Positions 16,894-25,809 of a DNA stretch of 64,000 nt are shown here, in pieces. This DNA comes from Ignisphaera sp. Its GTDB lineage: Archaea > Thermoproteota > Thermoprotei_A > Sulfolobales > Ignisphaeraceae. The stretch lies in contig JAWBKZ010000002.1 of NCBI GenBank assembly GCA_038831005.1, positions 1 to 64,000 of the forward strand, given 5' to 3'. How positions within the stretch are numbered: the stretch's first letter is position 1; each line of letters opens with the position of its first letter. A program made the translations under genes and the position numbers. The notes below the pieces were generated by a model. That model saw only the letters and a list, made by a program, of their open reading frames with translations, searched no databases and was not told the origin of the DNA.

Positions 16894-17023
16894 GCTATTT
16901 AAATGAGTTGAGAACTAATTATTTGGTGCGGCGGCCGGGATTTGAACCCGGGATCTCCGGCTTGGAAGGCCGGCGTCCTAGACCAGGCTAGACGACCGCC
17001 GCCATAAAAATAACTCATTTTGT
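16894..17023 (-). repeat. Copy A of an inverted 130-bp duplication containing tRNA-Gly
   Basis: Compared with 41407-41535 on the plus strand, this block differs only by the anticodon base (T versus C) and one extra D-loop base. It includes 20-21 bases of leader and more than 30 bases of trailer. Weaker similarity continues past the 3' side (both copies have ATACAATG about 25 bases further). The two copies are inverted and about 24.4 kb apart. Confidence 0.95.
16924..17002 (-). tRNA. tRNA-Gly (anticodon TCC), CCA encoded
   Basis: On the minus strand from 17002: acceptor GCGGCGG pairs with CCGCCGC, the anticodon loop CTTCCAA carries TCC (reads GGA), the T arm is CCCGGGTTCAAATCCCGG, the discriminator is A, and CCA is encoded. 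The D loop (CTGGTCTAGG) is one base longer than in the Gly-CCC gene at 41428. Leader and trailer carry AAATGAGTT and AACTCATTT, so the precursor ends can pair. The whole 130-bp block 16894-17023 is nearly identical to 41407-41535 on the other strand. Confidence 0.97.
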
Positions 17024-17050
17024 CTAACTAAATAAGCTATCATGACTTAA

Positions 17051-18073
17051 TTAGGCTATCTTCTGTTCTATTGTTTTGTCTGTTAGTATTTCTTTTATGG
17101 TTTTTTCTCTCCATTGTGCTATTCTTCCGAAGAGTATAATGTCGTGGTTTTCTAGTAGTTGCTCAAGTTCCTTAAGGATGTTTTCATTTACTTTATTTAA
17201 TAGACCGTAGGTGATGTTTGTATAGTGTCTCTTCAGCGTATCTATCGGGTTTGTTATTCTATGTTTTTTTAATTCGGATGATATCTTCTCTCTTATCCCG
17301 GGTATGAGTGGGTACTGTTTTGTGTAACTTGTTGTTGTATACATTATCTTTTTGTTGTGTAGGTGTAATGTTATAGTCGTATGTATTTTTGATGCCTTAG
17401 TTGCGTGAGTATATATTGTTATCAAGTTCTTTTTGGGTTCTATACTTTTAGCTAGAGTTGTATAAATGTATAGCGATACGTATTCTAGTTCAAGTTGGTT
17501 TAGGAATTGCTCAATAATGTTCTTAATGCTGTTTGGATACAGGTTTTGAGATAAGAGCTCTAGAGGCCATGTGTACACTATCTTGCTGTACTTTACGATT
17601 GTTCCTGTTGATAATGCTAAAATCTTTTTCTCTACATCGATCTTCCTTATATTAGCTACCGAATGTATCGGTCTATATGTTGGAAATCTGTATGATTTCT
17701 TCAATTTAGTGAAGAGCTCTACATCAAAACAAAGCCTATTGCTATTTAGCCATCTTGTAAACCAATTCATCTGGACATCGATATCAATGAAACCTACGGT
17801 CTTTAGAACGTAGTCACCTGATTTCAAAACGCTATGCGTAACCTCATAACATTTAACATCTATTCCGAGACTATGAAAAAAATTTGCTTCATCAGGGTCT
17901 ATGAATAATGGAGCTTTAGCAACAGTATCTCCTCCATCTAATAATTGGATATACCCTCCATCACCTCCATGAACATCAACAGCTAGAGCATTCCTGTTGT
18001 ATAGTTTCGCTACATAAAGTGCTTTTAAAGCTGAAATCCCTGAACCTATTACAACAACATCTACATCCATCAT
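17051..18073 (-). CDS. FAD/NAD(P)-binding oxidoreductase-like protein
   Basis: 340 residues. The N-terminal DVDVVVIGSGISALKALYVAKLYN is a Rossmann dinucleotide-binding motif, followed by AVDVHGGDGGYIQLLDGG where flavin amine-oxidase and UDP-galactopyranose-mutase relatives contact FAD. Near the C-terminus IILFGRIAQWREKTIKE fits the second FAD contact (GRxxxW) of that group. Substrate is unknown, and the middle 200 residues are divergent. It ends about 50 bp from the tRNA-Gly gene, on the same strand. MM at the start leaves 18073 or 18070 as initiator. Confidence 0.75.
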   Translation of the reverse strand: MMDVDVVVIGSGISALKALYVAKLYNRNALAVDVHGGDGGYIQLLDGGDTVAKAPLFIDPDEANFFHSLGIDVKCYEVTHSVLKSGDYVLKTVGFIDIDVQMNWFTRWLNSNRLCFDVELFTKLKKSYRFPTYRPIHSVANIRKIDVEKKILALSTGTIVKYSKIVYTWPLELLSQNLYPNSIKNIIEQFLNQLELEYVSLYIYTTLAKSIEPKKNLITIYTHATKASKIHTTITLHLHNKKIMYTTTSYTKQYPLIPGIREKISSELKKHRITNPIDTLKRHYTNITYGLLNKVNENILKELEQLLENHDIILFGRIAQWREKTIKEILTDKTIEQKIA

Positions 18074-18311
18074 AGATGTTCCAAAAAGCGATATACTGTA
18101 TACAGAATTAAAAATATGAAGAATTCATTACCACCACAACTTTAGCTAGAGAAATAATAGAATTAAGTCATCGCACTCTAGACATATGAGAATCATAGCT
18201 GCATATAATAGGCTATACAATTGTATACAAAGATTGTATTTGTTCATATAGTTTCGTGATTAATGAATGATTATATCTAATATAAGAGTTGAACTAGTTA
18301 GTATTTAATGA

Positions 18312-18659
18312 TCAAGTTATTGCAGCTGAAAGAAGTAAATGATCTTTCTCTATAATACCTGCAGGTACAAGTGCTTCATATCTCTTCCTTCTTTTGTTCT
18401 GTTTCACGTAATCGAGAACATATTCGATGATTTCTTTAACTGATGGCGCGTAACCTGCAAAAGCTTTTGTACCACCTATGATTATTATTGGAAGAGACTT
18501 AATGGAAGAGCTTATGGTATCGCTCCACGTGTTGTAAGGCACAATCACGATCTTGATACCGTACTCTTTCTTAAGAACTTCTGCAGCGTGTTGAAGATTG
18601 TCTAGAGCGCCTGTACTTACAGGATCTAATCCTATAATTGCTAGTACCTCGATCAACAT
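18312..18659 (-). CDS. Small thioredoxin-fold-like protein without CxxC
   Basis: 115 residues. The beta-alpha-beta start (EVLAIIGLDPVSTGALDNLQ) and SLPIIIIGGTKAFAGYAPSV, resembling a cis-Pro strand and final helix, suggest a thioredoxin-like fold, but there is no cysteine pair. A basic KQNKRRKRYE segment precedes the C-terminus. Function is unknown. ATG 18659 is divergent from the gene at 18720, and the 60-bp gap must hold both promoters. Confidence 0.55.
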   Translation of the reverse strand: MLIEVLAIIGLDPVSTGALDNLQHAAEVLKKEYGIKIVIVPYNTWSDTISSSIKSLPIIIIGGTKAFAGYAPSVKEIIEYVLDYVKQNKRRKRYEALVPAGIIEKDHLLLSAAIT

Positions 18660-18719
18660 GTTACATATCCCACAGATAAAAACTTAAACATATCGATACA
18701 TATATTAGCAGGCAGACAC

Positions 18720-19001
18720 ATGGCTGAAACTATGTGGTTCAACTACAGAAAGACACCTCTAGGTACAGCTGTTAGAGAGACCATGACGGCTATAGTAGGC
18801 GTATACACATCTAGAGAAGAGGCTGAGAAAGATATGGAACAACTCAGAGAAATTCTTTCAGCAAATCTAAAAATAGTGGATATAGCTTTTAACGAAAACT
18901 ACGAAAAGATGTGTCTTCTCGATCCAGATATCGCCGATGTACATGTTCAGACCAGAGGAAGATACCTACTGGTAGCTGTATGGAGTGCTACCGAACCTTA
19001 A
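18720..19001 (+). CDS. Conserved-looking hypothetical protein, 93 residues
   Basis: No family recognised. MTAIVGVYTSREEAEKDMEQLREIL and RGRYLLVAVWSATEP suggest a small alpha/beta protein of ferredoxin-like topology, in which the first strand carries a TSREEAE helix cap. No cysteines cluster and there is no membrane segment. ATG 18720 follows AGGCAGACAC. It is convergent with the membrane protein at 19009, with 7 bp between stops. Confidence 0.65.
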   Translation: MAETMWFNYRKTPLGTAVRETMTAIVGVYTSREEAEKDMEQLREILSANLKIVDIAFNENYEKMCLLDPDIADVHVQTRGRYLLVAVWSATEP

Positions 19002-19008
19002 CACCAGA

Positions 19009-19770
19009 TCAGATGTTTGGTAGGGGAACATCCATAACGTATGCTACGAGACTTACGGCTATAGGTAACGTTAAATTGTCTTCAGGACTTAAGAGCTCAA
19101 CAGTTATTGCTACGAAACTCAGAGTAATAGAATTAATAATGTTCCAATTTAGGGTATAGATCAGTACTGTGAATATGGTGAAAGTTGTTAGAATAGATAA
19201 ATCAGTATGTTTTAGGAACTTCCTTCTGGTTTGCGTAGACATTGAGATAATAGAAGAAAGAGCGTCGACTATACCCAATGCCAAAATCCCGTACACAGCT
19301 ACATGGCTGAAAAGCACGTAACTTATCGTTATAGATAGCAGAGCAAATGTTACACATATGTAGCCGTACCTCAACTCATAGCTTCTTTCAACACTTGAAA
19401 TAATATCTATAAGCCTTTCCTCATATCGCGAGAACATCTTATCTATGTTTTCAAGAATATCGGTATTACCCTTCACGACAGTTTCCAGACTACTCAAGAA
19501 TTTCTTTCTAATATCTCCAAGAACATGTATGAATCTGTCTCTTAGGTTCGGTACACGTATCTGTAGACTGTTTATGAATGCTGCTGTAAAGAGGAGAATA
19601 ACCATAGTTAGTAGCGTAGGGTCTAGAGAATAAGAGAGTAGAGTATTCATGAACTCTCTATAGGGTTGTGAGAAAGGAATTATTAGTATAAGAGATAGTG
19701 TTAGATGTATGGTTTTTCTCAAGATATTCGATGTGTATATTGTTTTGAAGCTTCTCGAAATTATATTCAT
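19009..19770 (-). CDS. Membrane protein of the dolichol/phytol kinase (CTP-dependent) type
   Basis: 253 residues, about six or seven hydrophobic segments. LRKTIHLTLSLILIIPF at the start, ALGIVDALSSIIS in the middle and VELLSPEDNLTLPIAV near the end align with the RKxxH, GDAxASxxG and ExxSxxDNxTxP signatures of the dolichol kinase/phosphatidate cytidylyltransferase family. The usual KSxEG is replaced by KHTDLS, so activity is uncertain. Its ATG overlaps the upstream stop (TAATG at 19770), so it is translationally coupled to the preceding gene in an operon headed by the PAPS-reductase-like gene. Confidence 0.7.
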   Translation of the reverse strand: MNIISRSFKTIYTSNILRKTIHLTLSLILIIPFSQPYREFMNTLLSYSLDPTLLTMVILLFTAAFINSLQIRVPNLRDRFIHVLGDIRKKFLSSLETVVKGNTDILENIDKMFSRYEERLIDIISSVERSYELRYGYICVTFALLSITISYVLFSHVAVYGILALGIVDALSSIISMSTQTRRKFLKHTDLSILTTFTIFTVLIYTLNWNIINSITLSFVAITVELLSPEDNLTLPIAVSLVAYVMDVPLPNI

Positions 19771-20360
19771 TAATTAGTTTCACCTACATTGGTTCTTATG
19801 TAATCACGTATCTCGAACTCTATATACTCATATCCACCACTCTTCTTACCTCTAAAACCATATATAGCTAGAATATTATTTCCAACAATATCCCATTTTT
19901 CATTACCTTGACCCATATCTACCTTGATTATTCTCGATGAGGGTGGAAATATCCAATATGCTACATAATCATATTCAACTACCTCGGGACTATACCTATT
20001 CTCATACATATTCAATCCAATTCTTATGGGAGCTCTAAATCTTATACCGAAAACAATGTAAGGTCTTCTCTTGCTTCCCCTAAAACCAATATCGATCATA
20101 ACAACCCTAGGACTGACCTTGATACCGTTAACAACCACAATCTCTTCATCGAGAAATTCCTGCATATTCGTCCAAAGCTTAGATACCTCTCCATTGAATG
20201 CTTTCTCATCCTTCATTATAGTTCTATAATATTCATATGGATCATTATAATCGAACACTAGATAATAAGATATGCATCCCAAAGAGACATAGAAAAACCC
20301 TTGCGCATAGATAGGTTCTACATGTTTACCCGCTTCTTCTAGAAATTTTTGAGAAGCCAT
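19770..20360 (-). CDS. Hypothetical crenarchaeal protein in the PAPS-reductase operon
   Basis: 196 residues, no recognised domain. Aromatic- and Arg-rich strands (PYIVFGIRFRAPIRIGLNMY, YVAYWIFPPSSRIIKVDMGQ) suggest a beta-rich soluble protein. It lies 14 bp after the PAPS-reductase-like gene, and its stop codon overlaps the next start by one base. The three genes are thus one transcription unit, and this one may assist the same, unknown sulfur- or lipid-related task. No start ambiguity is apparent at ATG 20360. Confidence 0.7.
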   Translation of the reverse strand: MASQKFLEEAGKHVEPIYAQGFFYVSLGCISYYLVFDYNDPYEYYRTIMKDEKAFNGEVSKLWTNMQEFLDEEIVVVNGIKVSPRVVMIDIGFRGSKRRPYIVFGIRFRAPIRIGLNMYENRYSPEVVEYDYVAYWIFPPSSRIIKVDMGQGNEKWDIVGNNILAIYGFRGKKSGGYEYIEFEIRDYIRTNVGETN

Positions 20361-20374
20361 AGAACATCAACTCG

Positions 20375-22462
20375 TTAGGTATTCTGAAGAGTATTAAAGA
20401 AGTATGAAGCTTCTGCATACTCTCTATTCTCCGTATTCTTTCGAGGTCCTAAACCATATGCCATCTTCCTTACATACTCTTTTATCTTCTCCATAACCTC
20501 TTCATGATGTTCTCTACTCTCTCTACGCCATGCCTCTGGATCATTTAGAAGTATGGAGGCAACAACATGTTCTACATAAACTTCAGCTACAGGACAGTTA
20601 TATACACAGAATCTACATCCTGTGCATCGATCTCTATTAACAAAAGGCCTAGTCCTTCCATTAAAGTACGAAACTTTTGCAGCTTCTGAAGGACATATCG
20701 TTTCACAAGACCTACATCCGGTGCAGAAGCACCATCTGTAGAATAGTTTCAGGACATCTATGAGTCTTTCGATACTGTTGCTCTCTGTTAATGTTAAGCT
20801 TATTTTTCCTTTAACGTCAAGCGATATATAGGTGTTAAACCATTTGATGAACACACGATTTCTATCTACGTCAACTTCGTATTGATCTGGTTTAAGTATA
20901 GAGATTTGGTTCTCTAGAAACTCCATATCTATAGGTATCATCATCTTTACTTCAAAACCACCATTATCTCGTCTAACTATCTCTATACTGGGATCTGACA
21001 TGGATTTAAAGCTTTGGAACCAATTATCAATGCTGTTAGATACTTTAAGTCTTCTAGCTAGCATAGACTTATATCTTGCTGGTCCAGCCCATCTCCATAA
21101 TCCGTAGTCTATCCATTCTCTAGGCATATTCATTCTCTTAGCCCAATACTCTAGAACCTCGAGCCATTTACTCCATAAATCTCTATGTGTTTGTGAAACA
21201 AGCTCAAGCTCCGCTAAAGTTGAGGCAGGACACATAAAGCAACCGATTCTTTCATAACCCATGAAGTAGAGGGGGTTCACAGACACTTTATTCATGAATA
21301 TGTAGAGCCATACCTCAAACTGGGACCATTCATTTATAGGCGAGATATTCAGCAACATTGGAGCCCATCGCAGTCTCCATACACTTGGACTTCTTGCTCT
21401 ATCTATAGACTCGTATGCTCTCTGACCAACAACATTTAATCCACCAGAGCTCCATAAACTTTTTACGGTATAGGCTAAAGGAGCTAGTTTACAAACCTTG
21501 CAACACCACCTATAGTCTCTACCAGGTATCCCTAACTCGTTTACTGTTTTCCAGAACTTATCTTGAGCTGAAGCCTCGATAAGTTCTAAACCATAACTTT
21601 TAACAATACTGTAGACAGTTGATACTGTCTCGGGAAGCTCTACACCTGTATTATTGAATAGTATGATTGGGTTTAGCCCTAAATCCAGTACCAGATGAAG
21701 ACTTACGAGACTATCTTTACCACCACTAAAAGACACTATCACAGGTTTATCTATCTTCTCATTCATAATAGCTATGAATTTCTTAGCTCTCGAAACCAGT
21801 ATGTTCATATATTCCCCATGAGCTTTAACCACATCATCTATGGTAGTCTTTCTATATAGATCGCTACTCAGGGCAACACTATCTGTTGCCGAAGAACCCC
21901 ACCAACTATGAACCATTACCTTACCTTTCCCCTTAGAGTAACCCAGACCAACAACATTGTTTCTGGGGTCAAGTAGGATTACCTGTTTTTCAGGTTCTAT
22001 AACTTTATCTATACGAATTATATCAGAATGTTTATAGTACTTCTTATGCACAGTAATGGTTTCAACTACATCAGGATAACAGGTGTACAGCTTTATTGCC
22101 GAAGTTCTTGACAACCTAAATCTCCATTTTCTAAGCAGGGGATCAAAATATAGACGCCCCATCTGAGTTCCATCGATCACAATTTCCTTCATTTCATCGT
22201 AATATGGAGCTTTATTCACAAGCGCTATAGATCTACCCACAATATCGTTGAATCCTTTAGATGTACCAAACTCATAGATATATGCTGCATAAAGAGACTT
22301 GTAGTCTCTTTCAAAAGCAAGTCTAGCATCTCCTGGATCAGATAATGGAATTCTTATCGCTTTACTTCTGCATCTAGGGCATATTTCCTGTAGTATAGGT
22401 ATGTTGCAGTTAAGACACCACCAGATCCTCTTAACCTTTGGCCAATAGATCTTCTTGGGCAT
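20375..22462 (-). CDS. PAPS-reductase-family protein fused to a 2[4Fe-4S] ferredoxin domain
   Basis: 695 residues. An N-terminal zinc ribbon (CLNCNIPILQEICPRC, about 14-30) is followed by a PUA-like region. The PP-loop ATPase domain has VIVSFSGGKDSLVSLHL, then WCCKVCKLAPL and GCFMCPASTLAEL, the Cys-containing segments of this family. The C-terminus has two ferredoxin motifs, CTGCRSCETICP and CTGCRFCVYNCP. Homologues are called PAPS reductase, but the extra zinc and Fe-S parts suggest adenylation-dependent sulfur transfer or another redox reaction rather than plain sulfate assimilation. It is the first gene of a three-gene operon. Confidence 0.88.
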   Translation of the reverse strand: MPKKIYWPKVKRIWWCLNCNIPILQEICPRCRSKAIRIPLSDPGDARLAFERDYKSLYAAYIYEFGTSKGFNDIVGRSIALVNKAPYYDEMKEIVIDGTQMGRLYFDPLLRKWRFRLSRTSAIKLYTCYPDVVETITVHKKYYKHSDIIRIDKVIEPEKQVILLDPRNNVVGLGYSKGKGKVMVHSWWGSSATDSVALSSDLYRKTTIDDVVKAHGEYMNILVSRAKKFIAIMNEKIDKPVIVSFSGGKDSLVSLHLVLDLGLNPIILFNNTGVELPETVSTVYSIVKSYGLELIEASAQDKFWKTVNELGIPGRDYRWCCKVCKLAPLAYTVKSLWSSGGLNVVGQRAYESIDRARSPSVWRLRWAPMLLNISPINEWSQFEVWLYIFMNKVSVNPLYFMGYERIGCFMCPASTLAELELVSQTHRDLWSKWLEVLEYWAKRMNMPREWIDYGLWRWAGPARYKSMLARRLKVSNSIDNWFQSFKSMSDPSIEIVRRDNGGFEVKMMIPIDMEFLENQISILKPDQYEVDVDRNRVFIKWFNTYISLDVKGKISLTLTESNSIERLIDVLKLFYRWCFCTGCRSCETICPSEAAKVSYFNGRTRPFVNRDRCTGCRFCVYNCPVAEVYVEHVVASILLNDPEAWRRESREHHEEVMEKIKEYVRKMAYGLGPRKNTENREYAEASYFFNTLQNT

Positions 22463-22586
22463 ACATGTTTCACTTGCATAACTACTCTAAGCTAACTTGT
22501 ATCTACGTTTAAATAGCTGAAAAACCCACCGTATTGTTCTGGAATACGTGTGTTGTCGATAAACGAGATATTGGCTGGGTAATCTA

Positions 22587-23414
22587 ATGAAGGAAAGCAA
22601 GATGAGCGATATTGTGGTAAACTATTTTATAGAAAAAGGAGAACTGTTCAGAAGAATTATGGACTCCAGGATCATGACTACAAGAGCTAAGAAGATAGCT
22701 AAAGGTATAGCCAAACAATTGATTATGCTAAGCATAGAGAAAGGATATGTACTAGATGTGGGATGTGGTACTGGGAGGATATCTCTAGAGCTCGCTGAAA
22801 TGGGCTACAATGTGGTAGGTATAGATATTTCTCCCATATACATAGATATTGCTTCTGAAAGAGCTAAATCCAGAGGTTTAAGCAATAGAGTTACGTTCAT
22901 TCTCTGTGATGCAAGATCTATAGATCAGTGTGACTTTGGTTCTACAAGATTTGATGCAGTGATATTTGTATGGTCTTCTGTCATAGGGTATTATGATGGG
23001 GAAACAGATGTACATATACTGAATACCGTTAAGAATATAGTTAAAGATAGTGGAGTATTAATGTTGGTAGATTTCGTGAACAAAGATTACCTAGTTATGG
23101 AGTTAGGACTCATAGGGTCCAAGCCTGTGGCATATGATTATGACGATGTTATGGTACTTGAGCATACAATATTTAATCCAGTTGCAGGCGAGATACTAAT
23201 AAAGCAGCGATTCTACAAAAAAGAGGGACCCCATCACATGTTTCTGGATGAAGCTATGTTTAGAATGAGGATCTATAGTTTAAGCGAACTTGTAGATATA
23301 GCTAGAAGAAGTGGTTGGTGTATCCATAAGGTTTTGAAGGATGTTGAAGGAGAGCCGGGCTATACACCACTCAAACCATTGAACATTATATTCACGTTAT
23401 GTAGAGAACACTAG
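22587..23414 (+). CDS. Class I SAM-dependent methyltransferase
   Basis: 275 residues. YVLDVGCGTGRISLELAEMGYNVVGIDIS is motif I plus the acidic residue of motif II; FDAVIFVWSSVIGYY is the motif IV region. The C-terminal half contains strand-rich segments seen in small-molecule methyltransferases of the UbiE/Methyltransf_25 kind. Substrate is not deducible. ATG 22587 follows GGGTAATC; an internal ATG at 22602 is an alternative. It is divergent from the PAPS-reductase operon, with the shared 124-bp gap holding both promoters. Confidence 0.85.
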   Translation: MKESKMSDIVVNYFIEKGELFRRIMDSRIMTTRAKKIAKGIAKQLIMLSIEKGYVLDVGCGTGRISLELAEMGYNVVGIDISPIYIDIASERAKSRGLSNRVTFILCDARSIDQCDFGSTRFDAVIFVWSSVIGYYDGETDVHILNTVKNIVKDSGVLMLVDFVNKDYLVMELGLIGSKPVAYDYDDVMVLEHTIFNPVAGEILIKQRFYKKEGPHHMFLDEAMFRMRIYSLSELVDIARRSGWCIHKVLKDVEGEPGYTPLKPLNIIFTLCREH

Positions 23415-23471
23415 ATGATATTCATAAACTTAAGTTCAGTTTTTAACTCTATAAATGTGTATAGTGGTTTT

Positions 23472-23531
23472 GGATGATGTATGAGTCCCGCGGAACAGAT
23501 CAGGTAATGATGTAACCACGACCACTGACAC
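23472..23531 (+). ncRNA. C/D box guide RNA candidate upstream of NOG1
   Basis: C box ATGATGT (23474-23480), a 15-nt guide region, D'-like CAGA (23496-23499), 7-nt spacer, C' box ATGATGT (23507-23513), an 11-nt guide AACCACGACCA and D box CTGA (23525-23528). A TATA box CTATAAATG (23449-23457) is centred about 21 bases before the C box. D' deviates from CTGA, which is common at internal D' boxes. The RNA ends only about 10 bases before the ATG at 23539, so it may be processed from, or share a promoter with, the NOG1 mRNA. Confidence 0.75.
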
Positions 23532-23538
23532 TAACACC

Positions 23539-24618
23539 ATGTCCCGGTGCTCTAAATTGGGAAACAATGAAAATGCATGTTTAGAGAAGAGCTTTAGAAT
23601 AGCTCCAATAACATTTAATGATATAAGGAGCAAGGTGTTAGAAACATTTAAGGAAAGAGTTTCTGTGCCTTATAGAGCTAAAGGGAATCAAACTAGGATC
23701 TGGATACTTAGGTATCTTCTAAAATGTGAAAAAGTTTTTCAGGTAATAGTAACAAGTCTAGGTTCTATTGCTAGACTCCCTACAGATCTCAATTCATTCT
23801 ATCTAGACATGCTCAATATAGCTAGCGATAATAAGTACATCGATATAGTTACCAATGCTAAAAAAGCTGTAACGATAGTAAGCAATCTATGGAGGGAATA
23901 CCGTAAACACATCCTTAGTAGCACATCTCCTGAAGAAGCTAAACAAAGAGCAAGAGAATTCGTTGGTCGAGCTCTTTCTGTCGTTAAGAGAGATACCAGG
24001 TACTTCAACTATCTACCAGATATCGTTAAGACTGCACGTACCATGCCTTGTATTGTCTCATCTAATCCAACGTTCATAGTATCGGGAATGCCTCAGGTAG
24101 GAAAATCGACACTTGTATCCAAAATCTCTACGGCTAAACCCAAGGTATCGCCATATCCCTTTACCACTAAAACTATAGTTATGGGTCATATAGCTATAGG
24201 TGATGTAGTTATACAAATAGTTGATACACCAGGGCTTTTGGATAGACCGCTAGAAGATATGAATGCTATAGAGAGAAAAGCAATATCAGCACTTAAACAC
24301 ATAAATGCTGTAGTTATATACTTGATGGATCCTTCTGGTGATGCCTACTACGACTTCAGATCGCAAATAAATGTGCTTAAATCAGTTGAATCACTTATAG
24401 GTAGAGATAGAATTATTGTTGTGTTCAATAAAGTTGATAGAGTTAGTAACGATAGGATTGCCTATTATGCAGAACTTGTTGAGAATACTGCTGGCCACGA
24501 AGTTAAGGTAACGATAAGTGCCTTAAATGGATACAACTTAGATCTACTTATCTTAGAAGCTCTAAAGAAATACGATAGCATCTATAAGACTAATTACGCT
24601 GTATACCTCATCAGATAG
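23539..24618 (+). CDS. NOG1-like ribosome-biogenesis GTPase
   Basis: 359 residues. The N-terminal helical domain (about 1-170) typical of NOG1 precedes an OBG-family G domain: G1 [12 protein letters not shown]2 YPFTTKT, G3 [10 protein letters not shown]4 NKVD, G5 SALNG. NOG1 acts in assembly of the large ribosomal subunit. The start is uncertain: ATG 23539 has no clear ribosome-binding site, lies right behind a C/D RNA, and the first 15 residues ([15 protein letters not shown]) look non-conserved; TTG 23557 is possible. The gene is convergent with elf1. Confidence 0.9.
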   Translation: MSRCSKLGNNENACLEKSFRIAPITFNDIRSKVLETFKERVSVPYRAKGNQTRIWILRYLLKCEKVFQVIVTSLGSIARLPTDLNSFYLDMLNIASDNKYIDIVTNAKKAVTIVSNLWREYRKHILSSTSPEEAKQRAREFVGRALSVVKRDTRYFNYLPDIVKTARTMPCIVSSNPTFIVSGMPQVGKSTLVSKISTAKPKVSPYPFTTKTIVMGHIAIGDVVIQIVDTPGLLDRPLEDMNAIERKAISALKHINAVVIYLMDPSGDAYYDFRSQINVLKSVESLIGRDRIIVVFNKVDRVSNDRIAYYAELVENTAGHEVKVTISALNGYNLDLLILEALKKYDSIYKTNYAVYLIR

Positions 24619-24642
24619 CTGTTCAATAACTATTTATAGGAA

Positions 24643-25071
24643 TTATTGTGGTTCTTCTTCTATATCTATATCTATAGGTATCTCTGATTCTTCGCCATGG
24701 GGCTCTACCTCTATGTTTTCCACATCTTGAACAGATGCTTCACTACTTACAGTCTCGGCAGTTGTCTCTTCTTTCTTTTCTTCTACTGTTTCGCTATGAA
24801 CTATATCGAGCACCTTTGAGTATATCCAAAATTCATCGGCTATAGATGGAATCTCATTGAATCTATGTTCGAAGCCACAAACATTACATATAACCTCTGC
24901 ACTCCTTTTCTCACCAGTTTTATCGGTTTTTATCGATATAGTTAGACTATGAGGATTACCACAAACAGGACACTGCTTAAGGCTTTCATAAGCCTTGACC
25001 TTCCTAGCTTCTTGCATCATCTTTTTAACTACTTGCCAGGTTCTTCGCCACTTACTTCTACGTTTAGCCAT
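24643..25071 (-). CDS. Elf1-type zinc-ribbon transcription elongation factor
   Basis: 142 residues. A basic N-terminus (AKRRSKWRRTWQ) and a zinc ribbon CPVCGNPHSLT...VICNVCGFEH match the archaeal/eukaryotic Elf1 family, which binds elongating RNA polymerase. The last 45 residues are a Glu/Asp/Val-rich acidic tail, longer than the roughly 90-residue core of the family. ATG 25071. It is convergent with NOG1 and divergent from hsp20. Confidence 0.88.
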   Translation of the reverse strand: MAKRRSKWRRTWQVVKKMMQEARKVKAYESLKQCPVCGNPHSLTISIKTDKTGEKRSAEVICNVCGFEHRFNEIPSIADEFWIYSKVLDIVHSETVEEKKEETTAETVSSEASVQDVENIEVEPHGEESEIPIDIDIEEEPQ

Positions 25072-25171
25072 ATATATATCACCCGCATACAGAAATGGAT
25101 TTAGCCTATTTATATAGTTATAGCATTCTCGCCACAGCTTTCTGGAACAACATCTGGAAGATGTTCTATAG

Positions 25172-25188
25172 GTTTATGATCTATAAAC
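25172..25188. promoter_or_regulatory. Inverted repeat abutting the hsp20 TATA box
   Basis: GTTTAT (25172-25177), GATCT, then ATAAAC (25183-25188), directly before and touching the TATA-like ACTTTAAAGC (25187-25196) that fits the hsp20 start at 25251. A second inverted repeat, AACATC/GATGTT, is at 25149-25165. Heat-shock control of archaeal hsp20 genes by repressors bound next to TATA is established in other archaea; this particular site is inferred. Confidence 0.4.
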
Positions 25189-25250
25189 TTTAAAGCTCGC
25201 ATAGCTTAGAACTAAAAGAGTGCTAACCTTGATGCTCTAGGTGTCTCGAT

Positions 25251-25793
25251 ATGAGTGAGCGTAGAAGAAGGAGAAGTATATTCGATATATTTGACGAGCT
25301 GTTTAGAGAGCTACAAGAAGAGCTAGAGGATTTCGAGAGAGAGCTCTCCAAGATACATCCGGTGGATCCCGACGAGTTTTCGGATATCCATAGAAAACCC
25401 ATAGTGTATGGCTTTAGGATCGAGATTGGTCCAGATGGTGTTCCAAGGATACACGAGTTCGGTAATGTTAGGAAGGGTGGTAGAGCACGTATAGTTGTTA
25501 CAGATGAACGTGAACCTCTTGTAGATATCTATGAGGAAGAGGATAGGGTAAGGATCGTGGCAGAGCTACCCGGTGTTGATGAGAACAAGATAAAGGTTGA
25601 AGCTCTAGAGGGTAACAGAATATTAATCGAGGCATCAAACCATGATAAAAAATACAGGAAGGAGCTGGAGCTACCGGTCGAAGTGGATATAGATACGGCT
25701 GAAGCTACCTATAGAAATGGTGTACTAGAGATAACGATAAAGAAGAAACAGAAAGAAAAGAAAGGAAGATCTATACAAATCAAAAAAGCTTAG
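25251..25793 (+). CDS. hsp20: Small heat-shock protein, Hsp20/alpha-crystallin family
   Basis: 180 residues. An N-terminal charged helix (SERRRRRSIFDIFDELFREL) is followed by the alpha-crystallin domain from about residue 85: EPLVDIYEEEDRVRIVAELPGVDENKIKVEA, then ELPVEVDIDTAEATYRNGVLEITIKK with the A-x-x-x-N-G-V-L-E-I signature, and a C-terminal RSIQIKKA with an I-x-I oligomerisation motif. It forms ATP-independent holdase oligomers. ATG 25251 follows AGGTG at 7 bases. Confidence 0.96.
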   Translation: MSERRRRRSIFDIFDELFRELQEELEDFERELSKIHPVDPDEFSDIHRKPIVYGFRIEIGPDGVPRIHEFGNVRKGGRARIVVTDEREPLVDIYEEEDRVRIVAELPGVDENKIKVEALEGNRILIEASNHDKKYRKELELPVEVDIDTAEATYRNGVLEITIKKKQKEKKGRSIQIKKA

Positions 25794-25809
25794 CTAGATA
25801 TACTTTGTT

